Source: Chelydra serpentina
Taxonomy: Eukaryota; Chordata; Testudines; Chelydridae
Direction: 5' to 3'
DNA: 64,000 nt
Assembly (NCBI GenBank): GCA_037349315.1
Contig: JBAIAC010000003.1
Coordinates: 8,184,501 to 8,248,500, forward strand
Shown: one piece after another, positions 43,463-55,099 of the stretch
Numbering within the stretch: position 1 is the first letter of the stretch
Layout of the letters: each line of letters opens with the position of its first letter
The notes under the pieces: model-generated
The model's input: the letters and a program-made list of their open reading frames with translations, nothing else
The model's database searches: none
What the model was told of the DNA's origin: nothing
Made by a program: the position numbers and the translations under genes

Positions 43463-44272
43463 TGTCAGGGTTCCCTCCCCACTCTAAACTCTAGGGTAAA
43501 GACGTGGGGGCCCGCATGAAGAGCTCCTAAGCTTATTTTTACCAGCTTAGGTTAAAACCCCCAAGGTACAAAATTCCCTGCACCCTGAGAAATGCTTCTT
43601 CCACTGCCACCATCAAGTGTTTTAAACAGGAATCCGGGAAAGGGGACCACTTGAAGTCCCTTCCCCCCAAAATATCCTCTCAAGCCCGTACCCCCCCTTC
43701 CTGGGAAGCTTGAGAATAATCTCCTAACCAGTTGGTTACACAGTGATCTAAAAAAAACCACCCCCGGGGTTTTTAACACCATAGAAAACTGTCAGCTTCT
43801 TAAAAGAAGGATTTTATTAAAACGAAGGTAAAATCAGCTCTGTAAAATCAGGATGGTAACTAATTTACAGGATACTCAATTTCCAAACTCAGAGGGATTC
43901 CGCCCCCCCCTCTGGACAAACCCTTAAGGTTACAGAAAAAGAAAGGAGTAACCCCTCCCTCTCACACAGGGAACGTACCAAGCAAAAATAAACAGAAATC
44001 TACTCGCTATGCTATCTAAACTTACTTTAGACAAGTGAGGATTTGATGAAAAGATGACTGATTCCTTTTTACTCCAAGATCACTCCGTGTCTGACAAAAA
44101 GCCACACACAAAGCTTTCCCCCTCCCAAGATTTGAAAGTATCTTGTCCCCTTATTGGTCAGATGCCAGCCAGGTCAGGTGTCAGTCTGGCTACCTGCATT
44201 TCTTAACCCTTTACTGGTAAGAGGATTTTATCTGCATCAGACCCTCTCCCCTTTCCCTTTATATTTATGACA
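43463..44272 (-). mobile_element. solo LTR, 810 bp (family A, reverse)
   Basis: The plus strand reads TGTCAGGGTTCCC to TTATATTTATGACA and is flanked by a perfect AACTG duplication (43458-43462 and 44273-44277). It is the reverse complement of the LTR at 7486-8300 along its whole length with scattered differences. No internal element remains. Confidence 0.88.
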
Positions 44273-44407
44273 AACTGTGAAAAGGATATTTTTGTGCAGA
44301 AGCAATAAACTTGGACATCTGAGAATATAAGGGGGAAGATGTGAGACAACAATCCTGCCTGAAAAAGCAAACAACCAGTCCAAAAATGAGAGTGGCTAAC
44401 ATTTATG

Positions 44408-44897
44408 TAGCACAAGAGCTGGTCAGAAATTTTCCAATGCAACATTTTCCCTTGGAAATGTCAATTTGTGAAAACTGAAACATTCCACGGGAAAATCTTG
44501 ATTTCAAGAAAATTTTGATGGAAACCAGGGAGGTTTTCAGTGGAGCTCTGCCTGGTTCCCTCCCAGCTCCTTGGAAGGCCCCCTGGCACTGGGGATCCCA
44601 AGCGTCCAGGCTCCCAGCAACTTGGCAGACTAACAGGGAGCCAAGAGCCTCAAAGCCGTGAGAGCCAGGGCTCCATGGCAGCCTGGCAGGTGGACTGCCT
44701 CAGAGCTAGGGCTTCCAGGGTCCCTGGCTCGGGGAGCCTCAGAAATGTTTCAAAAAGGTTATAATGAAATTTTGAAATTCTCCGTCTGCAGGAAATTCCG
44801 AAATTTCTGTTTTCACTCTGTGTTGGATTGAATTATTTTTTTTTAATTTCAGAATTTATCACGGAACAGGCTGTCCAATATCAGGCCAGCTCTTCAT
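44408..44897. repeat. AGAGCTGGTC-ended MITE family, copy e
   Basis: The left end AAGAGCTGGTCAGAAATTTT and right end AGGCCAGCTCTTC are inverted. This copy is longer because a GC-rich block (about 44540-44750) with repeated CCAGG/GGGAGCC words sits in the middle. Confidence 0.5.
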
Positions 44898-44929
44898 TAT
44901 AAAGTGTCCCCAAGTGCTTTGCAGACTGA

Positions 44930-45216
44930 GGGCTAGTCTACACTTACCGGATAGATCGGAGGCGCTGGATCGATCTTCTGGGTTCGATTTATCGCGTCTT
45001 GTCTAGACACGATAAATTGAACCAGGAAGTGCTCTCCCGTCGACGCTGGTAATCCAGCTCGACGCGAGGAGTAACTGCCGTCGACGGGGGAGCCTGCGCG
45101 CCGCGTGTGGACCACAGGTAAGTTCGAACTAAGATACTTCGACTTCAGCTACGTTATTAACGTAGCTGAAGTTGCGTATCTTAGTTCGACAGGTGGGGGT
45201 TAGTGTAGACCAGCCC
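44930..45216 (+). mobile_element. palindromic MITE, Harbinger-like (copy 3)
   Basis: The element is 287 bp with ends GGGCTAGTCTACAC and GTGTAGACCAGCCC, the cleanest inverted pair of the three copies. The same three stem-loops are present. The flanking triplets are TGA and TTG, so the expected 3-bp duplication has decayed or the copy was rearranged. Confidence 0.8.
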
Positions 45217-45286
45217 TTGGACTCTGCATTAAAAAAATCCATTGGTCTACCCAGGACTTGCCAGTCTGAATCAGACCCAAGATTTG

Positions 45287-45470
45287 TGGGGAGGGATAGC
45301 TCAGTGGTTTGAGCATTGGCCTGCTAAACCCAGGGTTGTGAGTTCAATCCTTGAGGGGCCCATTTAGGGATCTGGGGCAAAAATTGGGGATTGGTCCTGC
45401 TTTGAGCAGGGGGTTGGACTAGATGACTTTCTAAAGTCCCTTCCAACCCTGATATTCTATGATGCTATGT
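45287..45470 (+). mobile_element. tRNA-derived SINE with CR1 tail
   Basis: Full-length copy: GGGGAGGGATAGCTCAGTGG through GATATTCTATGATGCTATG. It is immediately followed by a Penelope-type tail fragment. Confidence 0.9.
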
Positions 45471-45472
45471 TT

Positions 45473-45557
45473 CAGTGTAGTGTCTGTGTCAGCAAAAAAA
45501 ATAAGAAAAGAATACTTGTGGCACCTTAGAGACTAACAAATTTCTTTCAGCATAAGC
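45473..45557. mobile_element. Penelope-type tail fragment
   Basis: TACTTGTGGCACCTTAGAGA, CTAACAAATTTCTTTCAGC and ATAAGCTTTCGTGGACTA match the arms of the element at 5134-6437. Only one arm is present. Confidence 0.7.
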
Positions 45558-45935
45558 TTTCGTGGACTATAGTCCTCCAGTATCCTGCCTTTGACAGTAG
45601 CCAGTGCCAGCTGTTTATGGGAAGGTGCAAAAATCCTGCCAGAGGGATTTATGGGATAACCTGTCCAAAGAAGTTTCCTCCTGACCCCCATTAGTTAGAA
45701 GTTGGCTCATGCCCTGAAGCATGAGGAGTTAGATCCCTTCTGAAGCTGGTGTTTAATTTTTGTAATATTTATTATAATAACTCTGGATATTCTTGCTAGC
45801 CATATAAATGTCTAATCCCTTTTTAAAAATCTTGCTATGCTCTTGGCCTAAATTATATCTTGTGGCAATCAGTCTGACCAGCTGACCAGTTTCACTGTAT
45901 GTTCCCCTTGTTCTTGTGTTATGAGGATCAATCGA
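45558..45935 (-). mobile_element. probable old CR1 fragment
   Basis: The text resembles the reverse complement of CR1 3' regions (TTTGACAGTAGCCAGTGCC, TTAGTTAGAAGTTGGCTCAT, GTCTAATCCCTTTTTAAAAA). It is diverged, with no frame. Confidence 0.5.
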
Positions 45936-46224
45936 TGCTGCTAACCCTGTTGATCTAACTGGGATTGAGTGACTTTACAGTGTAATCCTGCACTGGTGTG
46001 AAGTTTTTGGCTTGTGTGTCCATACTGGCCCTGTGTGGCCATACATGTAGTGCATTGCTTTCTGGATAGGTATCCCAGAATTCCTGGGGAGTTTCATTCT
46101 GGCAGTTTGTCTATGGTGATTAGTGCACTCTAGGAGAGCAGTAGGACTAATTGCACATGTGTTACCACGGCAGCGGAATGCATCCACATTGGCACTGCAT
46201 TGCGATACTTAACGTTAGGTAATG
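45936..46224. other. unassigned DNA, possible relic MITE
   Basis: GTGTCCATACTGGCCC and CATCCACATTGGCACTGC suggest a worn DNA transposon of the 'gtgtccacactggc' type, but the ends are not clear. There is no gene. Confidence 0.35.
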
Positions 46225-46605
46225 TTGATTACTTAGATTGTAGGCACTTTGGGGCAGGGACTGTCTTTTTGTTCTGTTTGTACAGCGCCTAGCACAACTG
46301 GGTCCTGGTTCATGGCTGGTTTCCTAGTTGCCATGGTAATACAAATAATAATAATTGATGCTTATTCCTGCATGGCGACAAGGTAACTGCAAAACACTTG
46401 ACAGTGGATAGGCAGCTGGTGAGTGGTGATTGCTCCTTATTTTTGCTAATTATAATAATCGCAGGGTTACCTTATGCTTCCCCATCTCTTTGTTATATTG
46501 ACCTATCACTGCTTATCCGACACTTACACTGTAAGCTCTTTAGCGCAGGGGTTCTCTTTTCATTATTAGCTGCTGCAATACAGATTAATAATAATAATAG
46601 TAAAT
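46225..46605 (+). repeat. two L2-type LINE tails
   Basis: 46225-46350: TTAGATTGTAGGCACTTTGG, GGGCAGGGACTGTC and GTACAGCGCCTAGCACAAC, ending in AATAATAATAAT. 46480-46605: CACTGTAAGCTCTTTAGCGC, then AATAATAATAATAG. Both are in the same orientation. Confidence 0.65.
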
Positions 46606-47339
46606 TGCACCACCACCAAAAAAACAAATTTCTCCCTCAGCTCCAGCTGGCCTACCAGATGCTCAGATCAGGCCCTACATGGCAAGTTGGGCACTCAAAA
46701 TTGGTGAATGCTTTTGAAAATGTAGACTAACTTCTCTGCTTTGCTGCTTCCCTCTGTAGAATGCAGTGAGCTAAAGCATGACATCGCCTTACGCCAGGGC
46801 TGCATTTGACCCAGGAAGTTCCACTGAGTGCGAAGTATTGTGATAGCAGAAGAGTTAGTCCTAGCTGTGTTATGGCTGCCTAAGCATTTCAGTTCTAAGC
46901 TGCTGTGTTGGAACTTTCTGGAACTCTCTCTGAAGAGGCCGAACTGAACCTGGCCTCTGGGCAAACTTTCCAAACAAAAGCTCAATCACGGCCATTTTTA
47001 AGAACGAGGAGAATGGAAAACAACAGTTTTCTCCATTATGAAGTAACTTTTCTGATGGGGGCTAGAACGCTGAAAATTTGGCAGGAAACTGCTTTTGAGC
47101 GTTCTGGTGAAAATTTCACTTCTTGTGGGATCTGAGAACATTCTCAACAATGCCAGTGGCATTTTAAAGAATCCCCTAGTGCTGCCCTTTATTTGTGCAT
47201 GTGTGCCTGACTAATGTAGGTGTCCAATGGTAGTGCAGCGTCTTCCCTTCATTCTACAGATGTCTAAAATTAATGTTCGCTAATGAGCAATTACTAAAAC
47301 TGAGCATCCCCAGCTTTTTAATGTCAGTAACACAAACAC
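46606..47339. other. unassigned DNA
   Basis: No gene or named repeat is seen. Confidence 0.4.
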
Positions 47340-47462
47340 CTGCTGGAGAATGGCAGAGAGGATTATTCCAGGAGTGGGTGGGTGAGATTCTGTGGCCTGC
47401 ATTGTGCAGGAGGTCAGACTAGATGATCATAATGGTCCCTTCTGACCTTGCAGTCTATGAGA
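47340..47462 (+). mobile_element. CR1 LINE 3' tail
   Basis: ATTCCAGGAGTGGGTGGGTG, GATTCTGTGGCCTGCATTGT, GCAGGAGGTCAGACTAGATG and ATCATAATGGTCCCTTCTGA appear in order. This is the same subfamily as the reverse fragment at 9405-9540. Confidence 0.8.
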
Positions 47463-49654
47463 GCTGCCCGGAGCGTAACTCTCCAGGCAATCTGTGCCGG
47501 TCAAACTGGTGATTAACAATGTCACAGTCTGAGAATGTATTTCTAGAACTACCCTCATCTCTTTAAAATACAAGGGAAAAGGACAATCAGCGATAACTGA
47601 ATGTAGTGTGGCCCCACATGATAAATTAGTTGGGTTTGGTCCTGCTTTGAGCAGGGGGTTGGACTAGATGACCTCCTGAGGTCCCTTACAACCCTGAGAT
47701 TCTATGATTCTATGAAATGTACAGCTCACGGGGCTGAAATGTAGGATGCTCAATATAAATGACAACCATGACTGGCTCAAAAGGCTACAGGTGGGATTTT
47801 CAAAAGCCTTGAGCATTAGCCGAGCCCTGCTCTCACTGGGCACATCCACACAGCACCTGGAAATGAGCTCCCAGCTCAGGCAGACAGACTAGCATTAGTT
47901 TGGCTTAGCTAGTGCACTAAAAATAGTGGTGTGGACATTGTGGGACAGGCAGTAGCTTAGGCTAGCTGCTTGAGCTCAGAGCCACCGACCCTCTGGGTCC
48001 AAGGTCTCCTGTGGCCCTCATAGGTACATGTGACGGAAGCCACCTGTGAGAGCAGCATTCCTGTTACTCTCAAGTTGGTCTCGTGTTTCCTGCTTCCCCA
48101 AGACCACATGTCCCCTCCCTCCAACGTTCCACGGACGTCTGCTCCCAATCTTGTTTGCACTCTCTAGGCAGCATTTCAAATTAGAAAGATGAAACTTACA
48201 AAATTTGGCCCATCTGGGTTTTGAGCTTGCATTAATAGCAATGGCTGGTTTATGGCACTGGCAGCCACGTGCATTCTCCCACATGTCCTTCAACAGGATG
48301 GCTGAGTGAATGAATGTGCCTCAGCACTGTGGCTGTCACAGCCCTGCCAGCTTTCCGTATATGCGTGGATCGGCTGTGATGGCAGCAGGGAGCGACGGCG
48401 GTCACAGTAGACACCCTGGATATAAAAGCTTTCTGTTTAAAAAGAACTTGGAGCCTAATGGCTCCTGGGGCAGCTACTCGAGGGCTATTTAGGGGCCAGG
48501 TGATGATCCCACTGCCTAGTTCTGAATGATGCAAACCTACCTAAAGGCCTTTGCTAGAGCTTTTGATGAAACCTGGTGCTCTGTTTGTACAGCTCCGTGT
48601 AAACCTAGTTTGTGGTTTGGCTTCCCAGGGGCTTGTACCCCTGGACCAAATGCAGCTGAGCAGTGTCCTAAGCACCTGCTACACCCGCTAAGCCCATTTA
48701 CACCAGGGCTGAGTTTGTCCCTCTGAATGTCAGTTTTAAATCTAATCTAAAATCTCCAAGCAAATCTCTGGGTTGAAACTGCCGTGTTTCCCCCGCCTTC
48801 ACTCTGAACCAATAAGAAATGCTGGACTGATGTTATTTCAAAGGAAACCGGGAATTGGTTCCAAAGGTCCGTGATCGTTAGTGACTTTCGGAAAGTGCTC
48901 AGGGCTGTGAACGGAGCTAGTAATGAAAGCAGGGAATGAAGCTGGGTTTTCTGGCAAAAGTTTCATACAGCTTCCCCTATACCTAAACCCTGGGCTTCTC
49001 AGATTGACTCGCAGTGAAGGGGTAGGGTGGGGTGTGAACAAGTGGCTCAGGTCAAGATTATAAAAAATAGGAGTCTAAAATTAAGGCATTTCTGGGTTAC
49101 CTCTGCAGTGAAGACCCTTACATGGGTGTTGCTCATAACCCCCTTTCGTCAACACACACAACCCTCTTCCCTGAGTTTGGGGGAACTTCCCCCCGGGCGA
49201 GCAGGCACAGCCAGGGGTAATAGGCTAGAGCCTGAGTTCCACTTTCATTTGGGCTGATAACCTGTCCACTTTGCAGTGAAGACACAAGGTAAATCCTTCA
49301 AGTGCTGCCAGTCCTCCAAAGACTTCCCACAGTTCCCCCCGTGTTCTCTCACCATTCACTGGGGAAGAGTCGTGGAGCAGTTCCGCTCCCTGCAGCACAA
49401 AGAATCAGGGGATGTGCCCCCAGCCGTCTTAGTGACACGCGCAGGGGAGCAGAACACCCGTAAGGACACAGTAACCTGGGTTGGGCTTTGCTGTGTGGCT
49501 GCTCACACCCACGCTAGGCCATCCCAGGTGCTCAGATCTGAGAGCCAATCCCCTTGGCTAAGTCTGCAGTGGAGACATGCACCCAGGCTCCTAAATGCAT
49601 ATTTGGGCCCTTCAAACGGATCTTCTGAGTGCTCAGCACTTTTGAAGATCATTA
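47463..49654. other. mostly unassigned DNA with a short CR1 tail
   Basis: 47627-47717 is a CR1 or SINE 3' tail in plus orientation (GGTCCTGCTTTGAGCAGGGG, TTGGACTAGATGACCTCC). 47830-47985 has worn MITE-like text (CACATCCACACAGCACC). The rest lacks repeats I can name. Open frames up to 133 codons (49276-49677) show no domain. Confidence 0.45.
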
Positions 49655-50105
49655 GTGGGATTTTTCAAGCAACCTAAGGGAATTAGGCACCCAACTCCCA
49701 GAGCTCCTCAGTACCTCAGGTGCTTCTAAAAACCCCACTCCAGGCTACTTGTTCATCTGAATTTAGGAGTCTAACGTTAGGCCCCTATTTTTAAAAACAG
49801 GACCCTATCTGTAAAATGAGGATACTTCTATACTGGGGTGTTGGGAGGGCAATTTCTGCATGGGGTGTGAGGTGTTCAGCTGCTACACTAATGGGGCCAT
49901 AGCAGTTCTGTACCTATACCCAGAGGCCCAGATTAGGTACTCTGGTGTTGTCCCACTCAACATTGCAAGGCCTAAGTGATTCAGATGGCTATTTTAAAAC
50001 GTGACTTAGGAGGCTGTATTTGAACTACTCTGGCTGAAACTTAGGTGCTTAAATCAAGCACTTAGGTGCTTAAATCATGTCTGAAAATGGGATTTGCCCA
50101 TCCAA
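49655..50105. repeat. hairpin repeats of the TTTTCAAAAG family
   Basis: Several partial copies are clustered: GGATTTTTCAAGCAACCTAA with AGGTGCTTCTAAAAACCCC, and AAACTTAGGTGCTTAAATCA with CACTTAGGTGCTTAAATCAT (a short direct repeat at 50037-50080). Confidence 0.4.
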
Positions 50106-50269
50106 GTTACTTAGGCCTTGCAACGCTGAGCAGAGAAACTTGTAAAAACATTTACAATCTTCAGGGTTTCAGCCGGTTGCCTGTAGAGTTCAGTATGGGA
50201 TTTTTTTTCTCCCTATATATTCTGCTGTTTTTTGTCTCCTTTCTCTGAAGCAGCAGGGATGCCCACGGA

Positions 50270-50724
50270 TGGAGATGGGAAACTGGACAGGGTGGGCTGG
50301 TGATCTGGCTGGTGCAGAACATTCTGTTTCACAGGGGCTTGGCTGGCTGGTTCTTGCCCACATGCTCAGGGTCTAACTGATTGCCGTTGTGGGATCGTGA
50401 AGGAATTTCCCCCCAGGTCAGAATGGTAGGGACCTTGGGGGATTTTCACCTTCCTCTGCAGCATGGGGCATGAGTAACTTGCTAGGATCATCTGGTTATA
50501 TGTCATTAATCAGTTCACTGCCATAGCAGGGACCTCGGGCATTGGTGCACCTTGGTCCCTCCTTTTCTCTGCCTGTGGCACACAATAGTTTAGCCTTCTG
50601 AGGGCTGTAGGACTTTAGTCTAATTCTGGCTGTTAGCTTGGTGTGAGGTGGTGTTGCTGGCCTGTGTTATACAGGTCAAACTATCAAATCTGGTGGTATC
50701 AAACCTTAGACGCTATGAGTCTGT
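50270..50724 (+). mobile_element. CR1 LINE 3' region
   Basis: GGCTGGTTCTTGCCCACATG, CTCAGGGTCTAACTGATTGC, GGAATTTCCCCCCAGGTCAG, CTTCCTCTGCAGCATGGGGC and CTTAGACGCTATGAGTCTGT follow the usual CR1 order. No open frame remains. Confidence 0.75.
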
Positions 50725-52638
50725 AGCTGACAGTCTGCGTCATAGATCCCTCTCTCACCCATCCCAATCCACATCCCTACTTCAGTTCCTTTCCTTGGAC
50801 ACGTTCCAGTTCCCCAGGCTGTCCAGTGTAGTAGCTGGATCCCTGAAGTATCCATTTGTCAGTCGCATTCACTGATTCCCATTCCTCACTATTTCCTTCG
50901 TGTGTGAGCAAATGTCCACGAAGTTCCTCTTGGCACACAGGTGCTGTGCAAGCAGAACATGGCAGTACACAGTAGACCTTCGACCTTCTCCTGTTTCCAA
51001 GTGTTACAAAGTGTAATTTGCAGCATATTTGATCCTGCTCTACACTGTGATAAAGATGATGCATGCTCCCTTGTAGACTAAACATTTGCAAGCAGGGCTG
51101 TAATCATGTCTGACTGGTGGGCAGGCCAGCTGTCCTTGCCTTCAGTCTTTGCCATTGTACTGCCGCGATCCGCTGTCAGGCTGACTGATAGAGACGCCAG
51201 GACTGTAATGTCAACAAACAGATTAAGCCAGACATGCAGAAATGTTATTTTCTGTAGCTGGGGTAGAATTATAAGCGGAGGGGCTTTGCCACTTAACTCA
51301 CGGATCAGGGTGGAAAACTGATTTTTCTGCTTCTCACGGCAAGCAGTGGTGACATGCAGCTGGGAGAATCAGGCGCTGCATCAGCTTTGTTTCTCTTTCA
51401 TGCTTTGGAGAGCGTTGGGTTCTTGGGGTCACAAGCCGCTGTTTCAGTCAGGAGTGAATGTTAAAATCACCACCTTCTCCCAAAGCATCTCATGGGATAG
51501 CTAATGAGCAAGTGACAAAAACAATTCCCCCTATTATCTCTTCAACAGGAGTGGCTAGAATCCCTCCTGAGCCAGAGCTCTGGTTAGCACAGGAGAGGGG
51601 GAATGTCAAGGCTCCCTAATGCCAGGGAGCCCTAAATTAAATCATGGATGTAGGGTCTGCACAACAGTGGAGGAATGGCTCAGCATTGCAAAGCTCTGAC
51701 ACGTTCCCTTCCCCAGCCCCCTGCTCTCCTCCAACGCACTCATCAGAGTGGGTGCTAGGCATAAGCAGACTAAGCAATTGCTAGGGCCCCGAGCAGCTCA
51801 AGGGGGAGAGGAGGAGGCTTCTGTTTGCTTTTTATTATCAGAATGTGCCTGTTTTAGCATGGTGGGGCCCCCAATGGGCTGCCTCCTGTCAGGGTGGGAG
51901 TCTAGAGGCACAGGTGTGACCCAGCTGCCCCCTGCCAGGAGCTCCCCTACTCCTGTGGAATTCTCTGCTGAGACTCTGCAGCCAGATTACAGCCCCTCTG
52001 GGCTGCCTGAGTGGCGCGAAGGGGCCATATGCACTGGGAGTCTGGCCCCTCCGTGTTTGGAAACATGCCCTGTACTAAACTGGATTTTATAACTTCGAGC
52101 TGATCATTTCAATTGTGCACTTGTTTGGTGTCTAACGATGTACAATCTGGTTATAAACTAAACTCTCTGTCCTTCTGAATGTCATTGCAAATGATTAGAT
52201 TACACTCCGATTGGTCTAAATTCTCCTGGCTGTGACTCCACTGAAGCCAATAGTGTTAAGCCATGGCTGGATTTGGCCCAGCCTGTTCAGAAATCAGACC
52301 TTCGCTCTCAAAGTTTTCCATTTCTTCCATTCAAAGGACAGTTCATTAGTGAGAGAGGGACGAGAAAAAGAATATGATGGAATGATTTTTTTAAAATGTA
52401 TGGATCCCACTAGGGGTTTGAGGGACACAATGGCAGAAAAATAGATCTCCCAGCTCGGGGAGAAATCGGTGAGTGCTACAATTCATAAGAGTTGCTAGAT
52501 GCCAATTACAAAAATATATTTTAATGTTTCTTGGAGTCTCAAATACATTTTACAAAGTGATTAACCATAGGTGCTGGAACTAGGGGTACTGGGGTTTTTT
52601 CTGCCACCCTGGCTTGTAGTGGTTTCCATTATATACAG
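50725..52638. other. unassigned DNA
   Basis: There is no gene and no named repeat. The open frames at 51748-52092 and 50777-51091 (minus) are below what I would call a gene without homology. Confidence 0.45.
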
Positions 52639-54303
52639 CAGAGGTTCTCAAACTGTGGTCCATGAGCATCATTCAGGTGGTCTGCGGATAGTTCCCTCTA
52701 AGGTGTGCGCCTGGATGGCCACACATGAGAGAATGAAGGGCCACCCGCCTAATTAGTGGAGCCGTGCAGCCGTTGTGCTTGGACCCTGGAGAAGACGCAC
52801 ATGTAAGGTGACGTGGTGGCCTTGGGGGGAATAGGGGGTTGGTGGGAGGGAGCAGTGGGGTGAGAAGAGGGGGTGGGGGGAATTTGGGACATGCAGGGCT
52901 GCGGCGGCCAGAGAAAGAGGCAACTTTCCCCAGCTCCAGGTCTGTGGCTGCTGGGGGCTGCCGCGGCGGGGAAGGGAGAGAGGGCATATCCATCGCATTA
53001 GAAAGGTAACACTATTGATATTAACATATAAGTTGGGTGCTTTTATTTGTAGAACAAAAAAAGTTTATTATGATGTTTTTTTAAATAGTGCTTTTACCCA
53101 AAGCGCTTTACAATAGTTAGCTAATGGTACAAACAACATTTGGAGTGGTCCATCAAGACCCTCATGTGACGTTATTGACAGTAACTGGGACCATATAGAT
53201 CATGGTTGCAACAAAGGTCCTATAGTGGCACCAAATCTTATATAAAGGGGGTCAAATGAGGTGTCTAAGACCGGGTTATGCGTGGCTGGTTATGATTATG
53301 CCATTTATATGTATGTATCAGTTTTGTAGTTGAAGTTATGTATATTGGCTTTATACTGTCTGTATTTCAAACTGGGGCTGTGTTTCTGGGACCACAGACA
53401 AGCTATCAGCTCTGCCAGGCCTGCTGATGGCCCATTAAGGACCATCGACTATACAATTAGCCCATTGAGAGGAGGCAGACACACCTTATGATTCAGTAAG
53501 GTAGGCAGAGACTTGCCCATGTAATTCCAGACTCCACTTTGCTGTGATTTTCCACAGTAAGGACAAAAAGGTGTCTTTACACCTGGAAGAAACTATAAAA
53601 GGCAGCTGCCTCATCTCCATTTTGTCTTCATTCCTGCTTCTTACCTCTGGAGGAACCTTTCTACAAATGGAAGCTTTGAACAAAGGACTGAAGGACCCAT
53701 CCCAGCTGTGGATGTAATCCAGAGACTTGATTTGAACCTGCAGCTTATTCCATCTTTACTGCACGCCTGAACCAAAAACTTTGCCATTACTGTATGTAAT
53801 TGATTCCTTTTAACCAATTCTAGCTCTCACCTATACCTTTTTCCTTTTATGAATAAACCTTTAGATTTTAGATTCTAAAGGATTGGCAACAGCGTGATTT
53901 GTGGGTAAGATCTGATTTGTATATTGACCTGGATCTGGGGGCTTGGTCCGTTGGGATCGGGAGGACCTTTTTTCTTTTACTGTGGCATTGGTTTTCATGA
54001 CCGGTTGTCCCCATAACGAGTGGCACTGGTGGTGAGACTGGGAAACTGGAGTGTCTTAGGGGATTGCTTGGGATGACTTGTGGTTAGCCAGTGGGGTAAA
54101 ACCAAAGTCTCCTCTGTCTGGCTGGTTTGGTTTGCCTTAGAGGTGGAAAAACCCCAGCCTTGGGCTGTAACTGCCCTGCTTGAAGCAATTTGTCCTGAAC
54201 AGGCACTCTCAGTTGGTCCCGTCAAAACCAGCATCGTTACACCTCAGCAATTTTCAAGTGGTCCGCAAAAAAAAAAAAAAAAAAAAACGTTTGAGAACCA
54301 CTG
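52639..54303. mobile_element. hAT element carrying a nested solo LTR
   Basis: The left end CAGAGGTTCTCAAAC and right end GTTTGAGAACCACTG are inverted. The flanking octamers ATATACAG (52631-52638) and ATACACAG (54304-54311) differ at one base. Removing the LTR at 53165-54241 leaves a non-autonomous element of about 590 bp. The sequence around the LTR (GACCCTCA | CCTCAGCAATTTTCAAGTGG) rejoins naturally. A 20-base A run lies just inside the right end (54267-54287) and is part of the element, not a retrotransposition tail. Confidence 0.88.
53165..54241 (+). mobile_element. solo LTR, 1077 bp (family C)
   Basis: The LTR starts TGTGACGTTATTGACAG, ends CAGCATCGTTACA, and has a perfect CCTCA duplication (53160-53164 and 54242-54246). 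Core promoter-like CTATAAAAGG lies near 53593 and a polyadenylation-type GAATAAACC near 53851, both on the plus strand. It is inserted in a hAT element. There is no internal coding sequence, so the provirus was lost by LTR-LTR recombination. Confidence 0.88.
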
Positions 54304-54633
54304 ATACACAGGGTTTCCAGTTTGGTTCAATAGCTCTCGGCACCCCCGCTATACAAATTGTTCCAGCACCCCTGTGATTAACTATCCTATTTGTACATCT
54401 GTGGTTGTTCCTATAGGATTTGTGCTCCTAACTGCCTTACAAAATCCCATCCTTTATCCAGAGGACATGGCACAGGGAGAGACTGGCTTGCATCTAGCAA
54501 CCGCTCCCTCCTGCATTCTCATCCCCTCGATCATCACATCCAAATGCAATCAAATCATCTTGAGCGAAGTCAAGGGATAGCTTATTACGTCTGCAATGTA
54601 TTTTTAAAGGGGCTCAGGGCTTACCATTGGGGC

Positions 54634-54775
54634 TGGGTTTTCAAAAGAGCTCAGCTCCTGTTTAGGCACCTACATAAAGTGGTCAGATTTTTTGAAGGAG
54701 TCCGCACCTAGAAAGTCCCACGGAGAACAATGGGAGCTACGGTGTGCCGTGAATGTCTGAAAATCTGGCCCTTAG
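54634..54775. repeat. hairpin repeat of the TTTTCAAAAG family
   Basis: GGCTGGGTTTTCAAAAGAGC at the left pairs imperfectly with GTCTGAAAATCTGGCCC at the right. AGTCCCACGGAGAACAATGG lies in the middle. Confidence 0.45.
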
Positions 54776-55099
54776 CACCTGGTTCTCCACTGCCTTACGC
54801 GCTGTGTCAGGTGGAAAGATATAGCAATGTTCTTGTTGAAATAGCGAATGTGTGTTATGGGCCCCTCTCGGTGCTTGATCCAAAGAATAGGAGTCTGTCC
54901 CAGCACCGGTTAGAGAGCTTTAGCTGTGATTCAGTCCCCAGTGTATCTGCCAGGATGGCAGTCATGACACTAGAATCAGGAGGTGTGGTGACATGCTGTG
55001 GATAGAAGAACGCCCAGATTTGATCTTTCCATCAGAAGACAGCAAAAGATCAGTTTAAAAACCAGATTTCAACCTTTTGGCTGCCCCATGGATATATTT
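54776..55099. other. unassigned DNA
   Basis: GCACCTGGTTCTCCACTGCC is a motif that often follows the hairpin repeats above. No gene is seen. Confidence 0.35.

Noticed and set aside
54267..54287. poly-A run as a LINE or processed-gene tail
   Set aside because: It lies inside the right TIR region of a hAT element that is bounded by an 8-bp duplication.
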